Source: Paguma larvata (taxonomy: Eukaryota > Chordata > Mammalia > Carnivora > Viverridae). From it: 64,000 nt of DNA. Location of the stretch: assembly GCA_030068075.1 (NCBI GenBank), contig CM057828.1, positions 109,846,699-109,910,698 of the forward strand, written 5' to 3'. The translations under genes were made by a program, and so were the position numbers. Of the stretch, positions 11,230 through 22,324 are shown in pieces. Every line of letters begins with the position of its first letter. Position 1 is the stretch's first letter. The notes beneath the pieces were generated by a model that worked only from the letters and a program-made list of their open reading frames with translations, made no database searches and had not been told where the DNA came from.

Positions 11230-12319
11230 CATCCGAAGCGAGGATTAGGAAATATAAGCAATATGAATAACAGGATTAACCTAATTAGTAATGCACCTAA
11301 TAATAATAGGTCATATTTGCTAAATTTTATCAAAATTAACTATTTGCTATTCCATAAAACAATTCACAACACATTTCTTTCTTTTTTAAAAACAATTTGT
11401 ATTGTTAGGTTTTCATGTGTTTTTTAAAATTGAAGTATGTATAGACAACATATAATATTCTACAAATTCCAAAGGATTGAAATGATGTTATTTTATGCAG
11501 TAGAATTAAATGAAAAGTAAAACAAAAAATAATCACTATAAAGTCCTCAAATATTTGGAAATTAAACAATTCACTTAAAAATAAACTTTGGGTCAGAAAA
11601 GAAATCTCAATGGAACTAAATGACATTTTGCACTGAGTGGAAAAAAAATCCAGCATGTCAAAATATGTATGGATGCCACTAATGCTGTGCCTGGACAAAA
11701 GTGTTCAACTATCAAATCTATATGTGTAAAAAGAAGTGTTTGAAAATAGTGACCTCACTATTCACCTCAAAAAACTAGGGGGGGAAAAAACTCCCAGCAA
11801 ATTAAACTTAAGCATATAGATGAAAAGAAATAATTACAATAATAGCAGACATTAATAAAATAGGAAATGTAAGTACAATAGAGAAAAATCAACGAGGCTG
11901 AAATTTGGTTATCCAAAAGACTAAGTTCTTTGAAGATTAAAAAAAGGGGAGGAAAAGGCCCATATAATCAGTATCGGGTGTTTTTTTTTTTTAAAAAGGA
12001 AGTCATCAAATTATACAGACATCTAAAAGGTAATAAGAAATATTGAAAATACATTTAGGTAAGAAATGTACAAATTTTTATGAAATGGACCAAATCTTAA
12101 GAAAATACAATTCACCACACTGATACAAAAAGAAAAATGGAAAATCTTAGTATCGATTTAAAACTTAAATCTGTAATTAAATATCTTTCCACTCACGAAT
12201 CTCCAGGTACAAATGACTTCATCTGTGAACATTTCCAAACCTGAAGGCGGATATAACACAAGTCTTAGCAACATTCTTCCCAAGAATAGAAAAAGAGAGT
12301 ACTTTCCAATTCATTTTTA

Positions 12320-12528
12320 AAAACTTTTTTAATGTTTATTTATTTTTGAGAGAGAGAGACACAGTGTGAGCAGGGGAGGGGCACAGAGTGAGACACAGAA
12401 TCCGAAGCAGGCTCCAGGCCCTGAGCTGTCAGCACAGAGCCCAAGGTGGGACTCAAACTCATGAACTGTGAGATCATGACCTGAGTTGAAGTCAGACACT
12501 CAACTGACTGAGCCACCCAGGCGCCCCC
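12320..12528 (-). mobile_element. Felid tRNA-Lys SINE nested in L1M
   Basis: Full minus-strand copy ending 'tgactgagccacccaggcgc'. The target duplication 'tccaattcattttta' is at 12305-12319 and 12530-12544. It lies within an L1 ORF2 relic, so it is younger than that L1. Confidence 0.96.
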
Positions 12529-13446
12529 TCTCCAATTCATTTTTACGAGGCCAGCAGAATCTTGATATCAAAGTATGGCAAGAACAGAACACAGAAAGAG
12601 AGGTGTAGGCTATTTTTTTCTCATGAGCATAGATAGATAGATACATAATCCCAAGTAAAATATTAGCAAATTTACTTCAGCAATTTATAAAAACAAAAAC
12701 AAAAACACAGAAGGTTGGATTTATTGCAGGAATGCAGGCTGACTTATTATTATAAAAATCAACAAAATGCTACTCACCATGTTAGCTGAAAAGGAAGAAA
12801 ATTTTATTAGTGTGTCAAGAGATGCAGAAAAAGCATTTTCTAAAATTCAATCCCCAACATTGGTTTAAAAACAAAAAATGTGGCAAAGTGGATATAGAAG
12901 GAAAGTTTATTAAGAATAAATATGTACAAAAAACCTGAGACCAAGCATTATACTTAAGTGTGGTATATCGAAACTTTTCCTCCTTAGTTCGGGAATGAGA
13001 TAAAGATGACTAACACCACCATTTTTATTTCACATAGTAACAGAGATCCTGGCTGGTGCAATAAGGGAAGAAAAAAGTAGAATGATTAAAAAGGAAGAAA
13101 TAAAACAGTTACTATGTATAAAATTCAAAATAAGCTACTATTATCATTTATAAGTTAATGTAGTGAGAACACTAGATAAAATACAAAATACAAATTTTTT
13201 TTATCTCGTGTACTAGCAACAGAGAACTATAAAAGTGAAAAAAATTAAATATAACATTTAGGATAACATCAAAATTATCAAATATCTAGGAATGGATCTA
13301 ATTAAAAACGTGCAAAAGTGTTCAAAACATCATGGAAGTAAATTAAGACCTAAATCCATGGAGAATTCCTAAACCTATGATACCATGCCATAGATTGAAG
13401 ACTAAAATTGCTAAAATATCAACTCTCCAACAGCTGAAATATAGGG

Positions 13447-13822
13447 TAAATAAAATGGACTACTACGTGGCAATGAGAAAAAATGAAATCTGGCCATGTG
13501 TAGCAACATGGATGGAACTGGAGGGTATTATGTTAAGTGAAATAAGTCAGTCAGAAAAAGACAGATACCATATGTTTCCACGAATAGGTGGACTTTGTGA
13601 GACTAAGCAAAAACCAGGGGGAGGGGAAGAGGGGAAAGGAAAAAAAGACACAGAGAGGGAGGGAGATAAAACATAAGAGACTCTCAAAGACTAAGAACAA
13701 ACAGGGTGAGGGGGGTGAGGGAGGGAGGAGAGGGGGTGATGGGCATTAAAGAGGGCACGTGTTGGGATGAACACTGGGTGTTATATGTAAACCAATTTGA
13801 AAATAAACTATTATAAAAAAAT
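13447..13822 (+). mobile_element. Younger felid/carnivore L1 3' end, 5'-truncated
   Basis: It carries the carnivore L1 terminal block: 'tggatggaactggagggtat', 'taagtgaaataagtcagtca', a purine-rich 3'UTR, 'gatgggcattaaagagggca', 'gaacactgggtgttatatg', then 'aaaataaactattataaaaa'. Only about 375 bp was inserted. The older L1 ORF2 reads on either side of it. The short plus frame at 13377-13676 is an artefact of this junction. Confidence 0.85.
13704..13736 (+). other. G-quadruplex motif in L1 3'UTR
   Basis: Five or more G-tracts of at least three G, separated by 1-6 nt, lie in one 33-nt stretch: GGG-tga-GGGGGG-tga-GGG-a-GGG-aggaga-GGGGG. L1 3'UTRs are known to carry such G-rich polypurine tracts. 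Folding has not been tested. Confidence 0.75.
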
Positions 13823-14845
13823 TTCAGCAGGTATTTTTTTTTGTGGAAATCAACAAGCTTATTATAAAAGTTTTATATGGAAATAACCAAATTAATTTTG
13901 AAGAAAAGCTAATTGGAGGAATTTATACTCTGATATGTCAAAACTAATTATGAGAATAAAATGAAAAAGTCACTGTGCCATTTGCACAAGGAGGGAGAAA
14001 CTGAGAAATGAGACGTAATGGAAAGTACAGGAACAGACCCGAATATATAGCCATTTGATTTATGACAAAGATGATATTGAAGTGCGGTGTAAACAAGTGC
14101 GGTCTTTCCAATCAGTGGTGCCAGCCAGACCTGTTGAATATCCATATTGAAAAGAAGAAATCACTCTCAAAATCAATTTTAGGTGGATTTTATATCTAAA
14201 CATGAAAAGTGAACCAACAAACTTCTGAAATAAATCACAGAGAAACATTTTCATGCTTCGGGGGGTAGGGAAGAACTTTATAAAAGCACCAAACTTAATA
14301 AATAAATGAGACATAATAAATATCACAATTGACAAGTAGAACTACACAAAATGAAGAAACTATTGACCTAATAACAACACTGAGAGAACGAAAAGGCAAG
14401 CCAAAAGTTGAGAGACGATTTTTGCACTCCATGTAACCTGAAAAGGACACAGATGTAAGTGTGTAACAACAATTGAAAATATCTAAAGAACCCTTAGAAT
14501 GAGAGATAACCAATAGAGAAATGGGTAACATACACAGACAGAAGATATCTAAATGGCAAATAAACATATGACAAGGTGTCAAAAATTATTAGCTGTCAGA
14601 TAAATGCAAATTCCAATCAGAAGCTATCACTTACACATCCATCTGCGTGGCTAAAATAAAAGGGGCTGACAATACCAGGTTTGGGCAAGATATAGACCAG
14701 CTGGAAATCTCATACATGCTGGCAGGTGCATAAATTGGTAGAAACCACTTTGGAAAACTGTTTGGCATATCAGTAAACGGAGAATGGTTTTATGCCTTGG
14801 GATCCAGCAATTTCACTTTGGAAAAAGTTAATTAAATTGTTAAGT

Positions 14846-15175
14846 ATCTAGCAAGATTGATTAGGAAAATAGACACTAGCTATTATTATTATAATGAAAA
14901 AAGGAGACATTGCTAAAGATATTTCAGAACGTAAAATTAGTATTTCAGGATGAGGGAAAAAGTATACCGAAAAAATGAAAATTGTGATAAAATAGACAAA
15001 TTTCTATAAAGAAACTTGAATTTATAGAAGAAATAGAAAAGTCAGAGTTGTCCTGCAGTTACTAAAGGTATTAAATCTGTAATTAAAAACTTTCCCCAAA
15101 CAAAACGCTGTGTCTATATGGTATCACAAATGAATTCTACCAAACATGTATTATTATTTTGAGCAGTTAATGTAG
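14846..15175 (+). mobile_element. Second L1M ORF2 fragment (upstream part of ORF2)
   Basis: It resembles an ORF2 region that is upstream in L1 order: 'gaaaaaaggagacattgcta', 'aaaatagacaaatttcta', 'gaagaaatagaaaagt' and 'aatgaattctaccaaacatg'. It follows a copy that had already reached the ORF2 end, so it is a separate L1 or a rearranged piece. Confidence 0.75.
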
Positions 15176-15800
15176 AATGAAATAAAAAATCTATTTGACC
15201 ATACATGGTGAATGCATTTTCTCTCTTAAGGCAATGGCACCGTGATCTTGGGAAAGGGGAGAGGGAATTTGGCTCTAGAACGAAGAATGATTTTGTAATC
15301 ATGATACATAAACACTGTGTTGATTTCCAATATTAGAATCAATGTATAGGCAAATCTTGAAGTGTGCAACTATCATTTGAGTAAATTGCACATAACATTA
15401 GCTTTGACAACGTCAAGTAAGATCTATCAAAGGTAGAGGTTAAAAATTGTAGGAAAGGGTAGAAGCAATAATAGTCTCCTATTGTAAAATAAGGAATTAG
15501 AATACACAGTCGTTGAAACAGGAAATAGAAGTTTTGATGCAGTGTTCGAGTTGACAAACCTAACCAAAAGGGGTGGGGGGGGACAATGACAAAACTATGA
15601 AATTTGAAAGAGGAGGGATAGGAGATAAAATAGTTTAAATGTGCTAAATCCTCATCATTCCTAGCGGAAATTCAATAGATAATGACCAAGGCTATACTTG
15701 ATTATTTAGCAACATAGAGTTAAAACCAGAAAAAATTAAAACAGAAATGGTGACAAGTGTTAGGCTCTGATAAATAGTGCTATCACAAGAATGGGAAGAT
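15176..15800. other. Unique AT-rich stretch
   Basis: No repeat family is recognised with confidence; it may include further decayed L1. There is a G-rich spot (ggggtgggggggga) at about 15569-15582. No gene is visible. Confidence 0.4.
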
Positions 15801-15819
15801 TGGAAGACTGTTTCTTTTT

Positions 15820-16038
15820 TTTTTTAAGTTTATTTATTTTGAGAGAGAGAGAGAGAGAGAGAGCAAGTGAGCAGGGGAAGGGCAGAGGGAGAAAGGGAGA
15901 GAGAGAGAGAACCCAAAGCATGCTCTGTGCTGGCAGCACAGAGCCCCACGTGGAGCTCAAACTCACAAACTGTGAGCTCATGACCTGAGCTGAAACCAAG
16001 AGTTGGAGGCTTAACCGACTGAGCCACCCAGGTGCCCC
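15820..16038 (-). mobile_element. Felid tRNA-Lys SINE, long-head variant
   Basis: Minus-strand copy with an expanded GA repeat next to the tail and the long-head variant ('gctgaaaccaagagttggag'). The target duplication, 'tggaagactgtttcttttt' at 15801-15819 versus 'tggaaggctgttccttttt' at 16039-16057, differs at two positions. Confidence 0.95.
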
Positions 16039-16429
16039 TGGAAGGCTGTTCCTTTTTATTATTAACACAATTCTGTATGATGTGAGTTTTAAAAATATGT
16101 GCTTATAGTAAAATGCATTTAATTAAAAAAAAACCCCATAATTAGACAGGGCATGAGTATAAATAGAGAAACTAAAATAACCCTAGCTGATGGCATCTGA
16201 GGAAAATGGACAGCACAAATCAAAGTGGAAGAGAAGGAATTTTTAAATAAATAATTCTGGAACAATTTTTATTTGCTAAGATATACTTGTCCCTGCCATA
16301 GTCCCAGATAAATTCCAGGTGTATGAATGAAACAAAAGGTAACAATGAAATCATGAAAAACTAGGAGAAAACAAAAGTCAACGCTTTCTTTTTTCTTCTT
16401 GGACGAGTTTCCAAGACAGAAGCAATGAA

Positions 16430-16453
16430 ACACACACACACACACACACACAC
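16430..16453 (+). repeat. (CA)12 microsatellite
   Basis: Twelve uninterrupted CA units followed by 'cgtag'. Long enough to vary in length between individuals. Confidence 0.95.
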
Positions 16454-16492
16454 GTAGAAAAAACTCAAGGACAATAATTGATATGTTTAAGT

Positions 16493-16532
16493 CTTGGTAT
16501 TGAAAAAACCAGCCTTGGTATTGAAAAAACCA
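16493..16532 (+). repeat. Two-copy 21-bp tandem repeat
   Basis: 'cttggtattgaaaaaacca' occurs exactly at 16493-16511 and 16514-16532. It is identical over 19 bp, which suggests a recent slippage duplication. Confidence 0.9.
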
Positions 16533-16700
16533 ACCTAACTTGTGTTAAAGGAAAATAACTAATGGGGAAATATTTTCAATATTAAGGAAAACAGTCTATT
16601 GCTAACGCGTTAATGTTAGTGTTTATTAATAATGAAAATATACATTAAGAAGTTATTTTGTCTGTAAAATTTAGAACAATGTTTAAAGAGAAGCTATATA

Positions 16701-16915
16701 GGGACACCTGAGTGGCTCAGTTAGTTGGGCATCTGACTTCAGCTCAGGTCATGATCTCTCAGTCTGTGGGCTCGAGTCCCAGGTCAGGCTCTGTGCTGAC
16801 AGCTCAGAACTTGGAGCCTGCTTCTGATCCTGTGTCTCTTTTCTCTTTGCACCTCCCCTGCTCATACTCTGTCGCTCTCTCTTTCTCAAAATAAACGTTA
16901 AATTTTTTAAAAAAA
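16701..16915 (+). mobile_element. Felid tRNA-Lys SINE
   Basis: Starts 'gggacacctgagtggctcag', short-head type, body and CT block present, tail 'aaaataaacgttaaattttt'. Flanking 'gagaagct/cagaagct' is a short diverged target duplication. Confidence 0.93.
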
Positions 16916-17185
16916 ACAGAAGCTTTTTAGTGTCCATGAGGGTTGAACGAAATAGGGACTTTCAGATGTGTCTTTACACATTTCAGAAATAAATTTGTCA
17001 CTAAGGATAATGAACTCAGAAAGGTCTGTAACTTTCGGCCTAGCAATTTCATGTCATGTCTGTTGGTCTTCAGGAAAAAAATCAGAAATTCAAACTGGAG
17101 ATTTATATATTTAAAATACAAATAAATTAAAAATGTCTAAAATGAGAGAGGAATGTTGAATAGGATGTCGCCATCGCATTTATAC

Positions 17186-17295
17186 ATGCAACAAGCATTT
17201 ATCATTTACTATGTGCCAGACACCAGTAACAAAACAATGAACAAACAAGACTGCATAGCCTCCTAGATCTTACCTTCTAAGCATGTCCAATGATG
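17186..17295 (-). mobile_element. L2 3' end
   Basis: It contains 'caacaagcatttatcattta', 'ctatgtgccagacacc', 'aacaatgaacaaacaagact' and 'gatcttaccttctaagcatg', the reversed L2 3' terminus in full order. Confidence 0.8.
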
Positions 17296-18585
17296 GAGGA
17301 CGATGTTCAAGATAAATAGGAATCTTTTGTAATCTAGATTTTGTAAAACAGTAAGCAAAGAGAAAGAGAGAAACACACCAAACTCTTCGTATGCTATGAC
17401 AGGTGATGTTTACTTTCCTGCTGGTACTTCAGTGTTTCCCGACTTTTCTATGCTGAGTGCATATTACTTTAGCAATTAGAATGAGATAGTATGTGTGCGT
17501 GTATTTATATGTAAGTGTATAAACTTATAGTCATGAGGATTACAGGAAATGAAGTATGACAAGCACTTGGCAAAGAGTGGGCTTCCAATACATGTCAGTT
17601 TTTCCTTTTCTTGCAGTCCAAACCTGGAGTTTGTCCTTTGCTGCTCTCCCTTTCTGCTATGGATGGTTTGGTCTGTTGCGATCATATTTTTGCATTTCTT
17701 TATAGGAGGTATATTTTCACTTTTAATCAAAATTGCCATTGTTATTAAACAGGTTGCCTATTATTTTTAGAGAATTCCCATTGCTTTAAATAGTTCGGAC
17801 CCGTAGGAGAGAGATCTTGAGGCAGAAGTGCTTGCTAGAGCACCTCAAAGCATTCCATGGAAGGAGTTGCTTTCTTTACCATGGAAATTGATAAATGCTG
17901 TGTTTCTATGGTTACCCTTATGCTTTTATTAATCCAAAAAAACCTCCAGTTTTAGCCTCCTAAATAAAAGCAATGAGATGTGATCTTTAATAGCATGAAT
18001 ATATTATTGACAGTTTCCAGGCTACTTTTACTTACGGTGCTATTCTTTGTACAGTACAAGTTAATATTGTGCCAGACGTACGCATAGACTCTGATTTTCA
18101 AGAGTTTCTCAGGCAGCCATAAAATTGCATATTTGGCAGATATTTACCCCAAATGTGCCATACAAGAGGGATATTTTCTAAATTTAGATGATTATTAAAA
18201 CTACGAGCTTTAGATTGCTGGTATATACAGCATCAGAAGGAGAGTCTCTCTCTTCTGGACTTTCACCTGTTCCTTGAGACTCTCACTTACCACAAGCACC
18301 TAATGATGTGGATTGTGTCGCAGCCTGAAAGTGTTTGGCTCATATCTGCTTTCCTTTCCTTTCTACCTTATTGCATACTGCTTACTTGGTAATTGTAATT
18401 GAAGTCTGATAAGTTCTGGGGAGGTTAATCTGAAAGGGTAATCATTACATCTCCATGATAGTTAGGGACTTGGTACACAGGCAGGGAAGGGCTGACAGAG
18501 CTACCACTGCAAACAGGTCATGTACTAGCCCAGGACAGAAGGCGATGGAAATTACAGGCAAGAAAGATGGAGTTGGTTTTAAAGG
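17296..18585. other. Unique non-coding stretch (1.3 kb)
   Basis: AT-leaning DNA with no recognised repeat or exon. Opposed frames at 17476-17770 overlap each other and have no motif. Confidence 0.4.
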
Positions 18586-18587
18586 GC

Positions 18588-18941
18588 GTCTTAGTCTTTT
18601 TGAGCTGCTATAACAAAATACCAGACGGGGCGGCTTGCAAACAACAGAAATTTATTTTTTTGTCCCGGAGGCTGGAAGTCTGAGATCAGGGGGCCAGCAC
18701 GGTTGGGTTCTGGTGAGTACCTCTTCCAGATTACAGACTGCCAGTTTCTCACTCTGTCCTTCTATGGTGGGAGGAGTCAGGGAGCTCTGCGGAGTCTCTT
18801 ATAAGAGCACTAATTCCATTCATGAGAGCTCTATCCTCATGACCTATTTACCTTCCAAAGGCCTTGCCTCCTAAAACCATCACATTGGTGGTTAGGGTTT
18901 CAACATATGAATTCTGAGGGGTACACACTCTGACAATAGCA
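18588..18941 (-). mobile_element. MLT1-type solo LTR (ERVL-MaLR)
   Basis: On the plus strand it reads 'gctgctataacaaaatacca', 'aacaacagaaatttattt', 'ggaggctggaagtctgagat', 'tcttataagagcactaattc', 'cctcatgacctatttacctt' and 'tcaacatatgaattctgagg', ending 'tgacaatagca'. This is the complement of an MLT1 LTR over almost its full length. No internal retroviral-like sequence adjoins it. Confidence 0.88.
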
Positions 18942-18974
18942 AAGAGAATGCCGAACATTTCCTAAAATGGGTAT

Positions 18975-19235
18975 AGAGAGTTAAAATAGCTAATCTTTAC
19001 TGAGCACTTACAATGTGCCTGGCAGTGTGTTAAGTGTTTTGTATGCATTTATTCTCTCAGTCTGCAAAAATCCAGATGACGTAGGTGCTGCCTTAGCTCA
19101 CATTTACATATGAGAAATTGACATGTGGCAAAACTGAGACTCAGAGAGGTGAAGTGGCCTCCCTTAGCTAATAAAGGGCAGAACCAGGGTTCAGACTCAC
19201 AGGGTATCTCCAGGTTTGGCTCCCTGTGGGGAAGG
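18975..19235 (+). mobile_element. MIR SINE, near full core
   Basis: 'ttactgagcacttacaatgt', 'gcctggcagtgtgttaagtg', 'aaaactgagactcagagagg' and 'gaaccagggttcagactcac' give an almost complete MIR in order. One of the best preserved MIRs here. Confidence 0.88.
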
Positions 19236-19510
19236 CATTCCAGGCATGAGATGGATACAAAAGGGACCACGGTCCTCTTCCCCTGACCCTATTACTGTCC
19301 ACCTCTTTCATCTTCAGGCTTCTCAAAATCTGATTACCTAGCCCTACCTCCCTTGTTTCTCAGTTTACTGCCATGTTATAAGATGGGCCAGTTGCCCTGT
19401 ATTTTTCAGCAGCCGTTGCCTCTCTCTGTTTTAGAAACCACTTGGAACCACATACATGATAAAGTTAAAGGTCATGAACATTTGAGGAACATCTACCTGT
19501 AGATCTCCAT

Positions 19511-19605
19511 CTGTCTCTCTCTCTCTCTCTCCCTCTACCTCTTTCTCTCCTTCCCTCTCCTACTTCCTCCTCCCTACCTCTCTCCTTCTCTCCATCTTTT
19601 CCTCT
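19511..19605 (+). repeat. CT-rich (polypyrimidine) low-complexity tract
   Basis: A (TC)n core near 19513-19530 is followed by irregular C/T sequence for about 95 bp with only a few A interruptions. Confidence 0.85.
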
Positions 19606-19714
19606 ACTAATAGGCAATTTTAGAGAGAAATATAAGACTTAGAGTTCATATTTATGTGTCAACATTCAGGATAATCTTTGAACTCAGGTACTATTACGCC
19701 CTATTTTGAATTTT

Positions 19715-19945
19715 TTTTTTAATTGAAGTATAGTTGACATAAAATGTTACAGTAGTTTCAGGTGGACAACACAGTGATTCCAGTTATGCTGTGCTCACCA
19801 TAAGCGTAGCTACCGCTGTCATCACACAACGCTATTACAACATATAATATTATAATTGTATATATTATAATATATTAAAATTATATTATAATGTTACAAT
19901 ATTATATACTCCCTATGCCATGTCTTTTATTACATTTTGAGTTTT
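19715..19945 (-). mobile_element. Carnivore L1 3' end fragment
   Basis: 'aattgaagtatagttgacat', 'gttacagtagtttcaggtgg', 'ctgtgctcaccataagcgta' and 'cactacaac/cgctattacaac' match the reversed 3'UTR of L1. A T9 run marks the poly-A side. An AT-rich stretch at 19830-19905 looks like a local expansion inside it. Confidence 0.8.
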
Positions 19946-20455
19946 GACGAACAACTAACAGCTACAGAGTTTTTTTTAAACTCTGATGTTTTTCCTTTAT
20001 CTACTTTGGCCAGCATGATCCACCTTTGGGTTGCAAAGCTCTGCTATTTAACATTTTTAAAGCTCAAAGAAGAGAAATCTAGACTTAATAACTTTGGGAT
20101 TGTTTTTATATTTAAGTCCAAGTGTTACATATTCTCAGAGGGCAGAGATTTATTTTTCCCCACACCCAATTCAAAGTGGAGACAGGTTTCCCTTCTGTCC
20201 CCTTCTGAATATCAGGGGTACCTTCCCCTTCCTGCTTACTGAGGACCGCAGCCTTAGCAGATTCCAGGTAACTAGGGCTCTCCTATTAGATTTCCCCTTG
20301 GGCAGCCTTATGCTTTATCTTCTGTCTTCTGAACTCTATGCAGTTACCAAGGCAGAAACTCAGCAACTCCAGGGGCTGGCCGCACTCCTCAGGGAATGAG
20401 TCGGATGGGCATTAGCCCATCTTCACTTCTTTAGGGCTCTACACATCTCTTAATT
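19946..20455. other. Unique stretch
   Basis: Two overlapping plus-strand frames of about 100 codons (19937-20242, 20094-20399) lie here. They have no recognisable domain, no compelling splice context and adjoin L1 DNA. I do not call a gene. Confidence 0.4.
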
Positions 20456-20457
20456 TC

Positions 20458-21150
20458 ATGAAAACTGGTGCAGCCACTTGAAAAGACAGTATTGAGGTTC
20501 CTTAAAAAATTAAAAATAGAACTACCCTATAATCTAGTAGTCACACTACTCGATATGTACCCAAAGAATACCAGAACATTCACTCAAAGGGATACATGCA
20601 TCCCTATGTTTATTGCAGCATTACTTACAATAGCCAAACTAAGGAAGCAGACCAAGTGTCCATCAATAGATTAATGGACAAAGAAGATGTGGCACATATA
20701 TATGTATATGTATATCTGTGCGTGTATATATATACATATATATGTTTATATATATGCCATAGGATATATATGGATGTGGCATATATTCAACCATAGAAAA
20801 GAGTGAAATCTTGCCTTTTGCAACAACTTGGATGGAGCTAAAGAGTATAATGCTAAGCAAAATAAGTCAATCAGAGAAAGACAAATTTCATATGATTTCG
20901 CTCATATGTGGAATTTAAGAAACAAAACAAATGAATAAAGGGGAAAAAAGAGACAAACCTGAAAAACAGACTTTTAACTATAGAGAACAAGCAAATGGTT
21001 AGCAGAGGGGAGACGGGCGGTGAAATAGATGAAGGGGATTAAGAGTACACTTACCTTGATGAACACTGAGTGATGTATAGAATTATTGAATCACTGAAAC
21101 TAATATAACACTGTATATTAACTACACTGAAAGTAGAATGAAAACAATTT
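20458..21150 (+). mobile_element. Carnivore L1 ORF2 end and 3'UTR, 5'-truncated
   Basis: Ordered landmarks: 'gtgcagccacttgaaaagac', 'tattgcagcattacttacaa', 'aagtgtccatcaatagatta', 'acaacttggatggagctaaa', 'tatgatttcgctcatatgtg', 'aatttaagaaacaaaacaaa' and 'taatataacactgtatatta'. A TA-rich repeat at 20693-20785 interrupts the ORF2 tail. Non-coding. Confidence 0.88.
20693..20785 (+). repeat. TA-rich microsatellite inside the L1
   Basis: Irregular TATA/TATG/TGTA repeats. 'gatgtggcacatat' at the left and 'gatgtggcatatat' at the right show that a short L1 segment was duplicated around the expansion. Confidence 0.8.
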
Positions 21151-22078
21151 AGTGCCTGCTCAGTAATGTGTTTAAATTAATGGGGTTGGGGAAGTTTTCA
21201 ACAGTTAATCCGGTATTCTAGTTTTAGTCAGGAGAGTCGTTCAGGGTACTTATCAGCCAGACCTCCAGACACAAAAACCTCAGAGTCTACTCTACAGAGG
21301 TTGATTATTTTCCGGTAAGTGCTAAGCCTAGTGTTTCAGCAGTGCCCTAATGTGATCACTGCTTAGTTCTGTGAATGATATTACAAATTGCTGTTGGAAG
21401 AAATGATTCTTTCTTACCTGACCCCAGAACTTAATTAGGCATGTGACCGAGACTTATTGGGGGAATAGCTGAGTGGGAGAAAGCCTCAATGATACTGGAA
21501 TTACATCTTCACATTTTAAATCAGTCCAAACATTCTTCACTCTTTCCATTGTTGGAACAGTGGGAAGCTTGGAATGGGTTTTTTAATGCAATCATTCTTC
21601 CAAATGCATAATGTGGCACGAGTCCGAGCACTTGTAGCCATCTCCAAAATGAGCAGAATGAATCCAAATTCTACTGTGACAGTCAGGCCTGTGGGAAAAT
21701 GATTTGCTGATTTATAGGGCTGGATGAAGACCATAAAAGTTACTGTCCAAGTTTGTTCTGTAAATTGTCTTTCCTTTCCTTCCCTCCTTCTCTGTATTTC
21801 CCACTTCTTTCCACAGTATATCATATTTTTATAAAAGTCACTGGTTTGGAAATTCCATTTAGAGATCAATAACAGCATTCATAAGTCAAGCAAGATAAAA
21901 CAACACATCCTAGATAGTTATTTTCCAGAATTGGAATATTCTCTTTTACAAGGAATCTATTTCTAAAGTTATTCTATGATTATAAACCTGGAAGGAAATC
22001 AATTAGGAAAAGTGAAAAAAATAAATATTTCATAATACTACTCTTTAAAGGGGAAATGCACAAGACATAATTAATGCT
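21151..22078. other. Unique non-coding stretch
   Basis: No repeat or gene is recognised. The 113-codon minus frame at 21537-21878 has no motif and no supporting context. Confidence 0.4.
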
Positions 22079-22093
22079 AATAGTATTCTTTTA

Positions 22094-22304
22094 TTTTTAA
22101 TTGTTAGTGTTTATTTATTTTTGAGAGGGAGAGGGAGAGCGTGAGTGGAGGAGGGACAGAGAGAGATGGAGACAGAGAATCCAAAGCACGCTCTGTGCTG
22201 ATAGCAGAGAACTCAATGTGGAGCTCAAACTCACAAACAGTGAGATCATGACCTGAGACAAAGGCAGAGGCTTAACCGACTGAGCCACCCAGGTGCCACT
22301 GTGT
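22094..22304 (-). mobile_element. Felid tRNA-Lys SINE
   Basis: Minus-strand copy ending 'gactgagccacccaggtgcc'. Target duplication 'taatagtattctttt' (22079-22093) versus 'taatggtattctttt' (22305-22319) has one mismatch. The body variant 'aaagcacgctctgtgctgat' matches the copy at 15820 rather than the main type. Confidence 0.95.
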
Positions 22305-22324
22305 TAATGGTATTCTTTTCAAAT

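Larger units (their letters stand above)
11405..14838 (+). mobile_element. Decayed L1M ORF2, host of two later insertions
   Basis: ORF2 landmarks appear in order. 'gtcctcaaatatttggaaat' is at about 11542. 'gagaaaaatcaacgaggctg' is near 11880. 'gggatttattccagg'-like sequence is near 12717 and 'gatgcagaaaaagcattttc' at about 12821. 'tcaaatatctaggaatgg' is near 13278, 'gtggaaatcaacaagctta' near 13842, 'tttatgacaaagatg' near 14059, and 'ccagcaatttcactttgg' near 14803. Many stops and indels make it dead. A SINE and a younger L1 interrupt it. Confidence 0.85.
16140..17150 (+). mobile_element. Probable L1M/HAL1-like ORF2 relic
   Basis: Patches such as 'ataaattccaggtgtatgaa...atcatgaaaaactaggagaaaac' and 'ggcctagcaatttcatgtc' parallel the ORF2 C-terminal region of old L1-related elements in the correct order. 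A SINE and a CA repeat are embedded. Weak evidence; boundaries are approximate. Confidence 0.35.

Noticed and set aside
18588..18941. Endogenous retrovirus locus
   Set aside because: Only a solo MLT1-type LTR is present; no gag, pol or env sequence or partner LTR adjoins it. The same applies to the MLT2-type LTR at 60232-60548.
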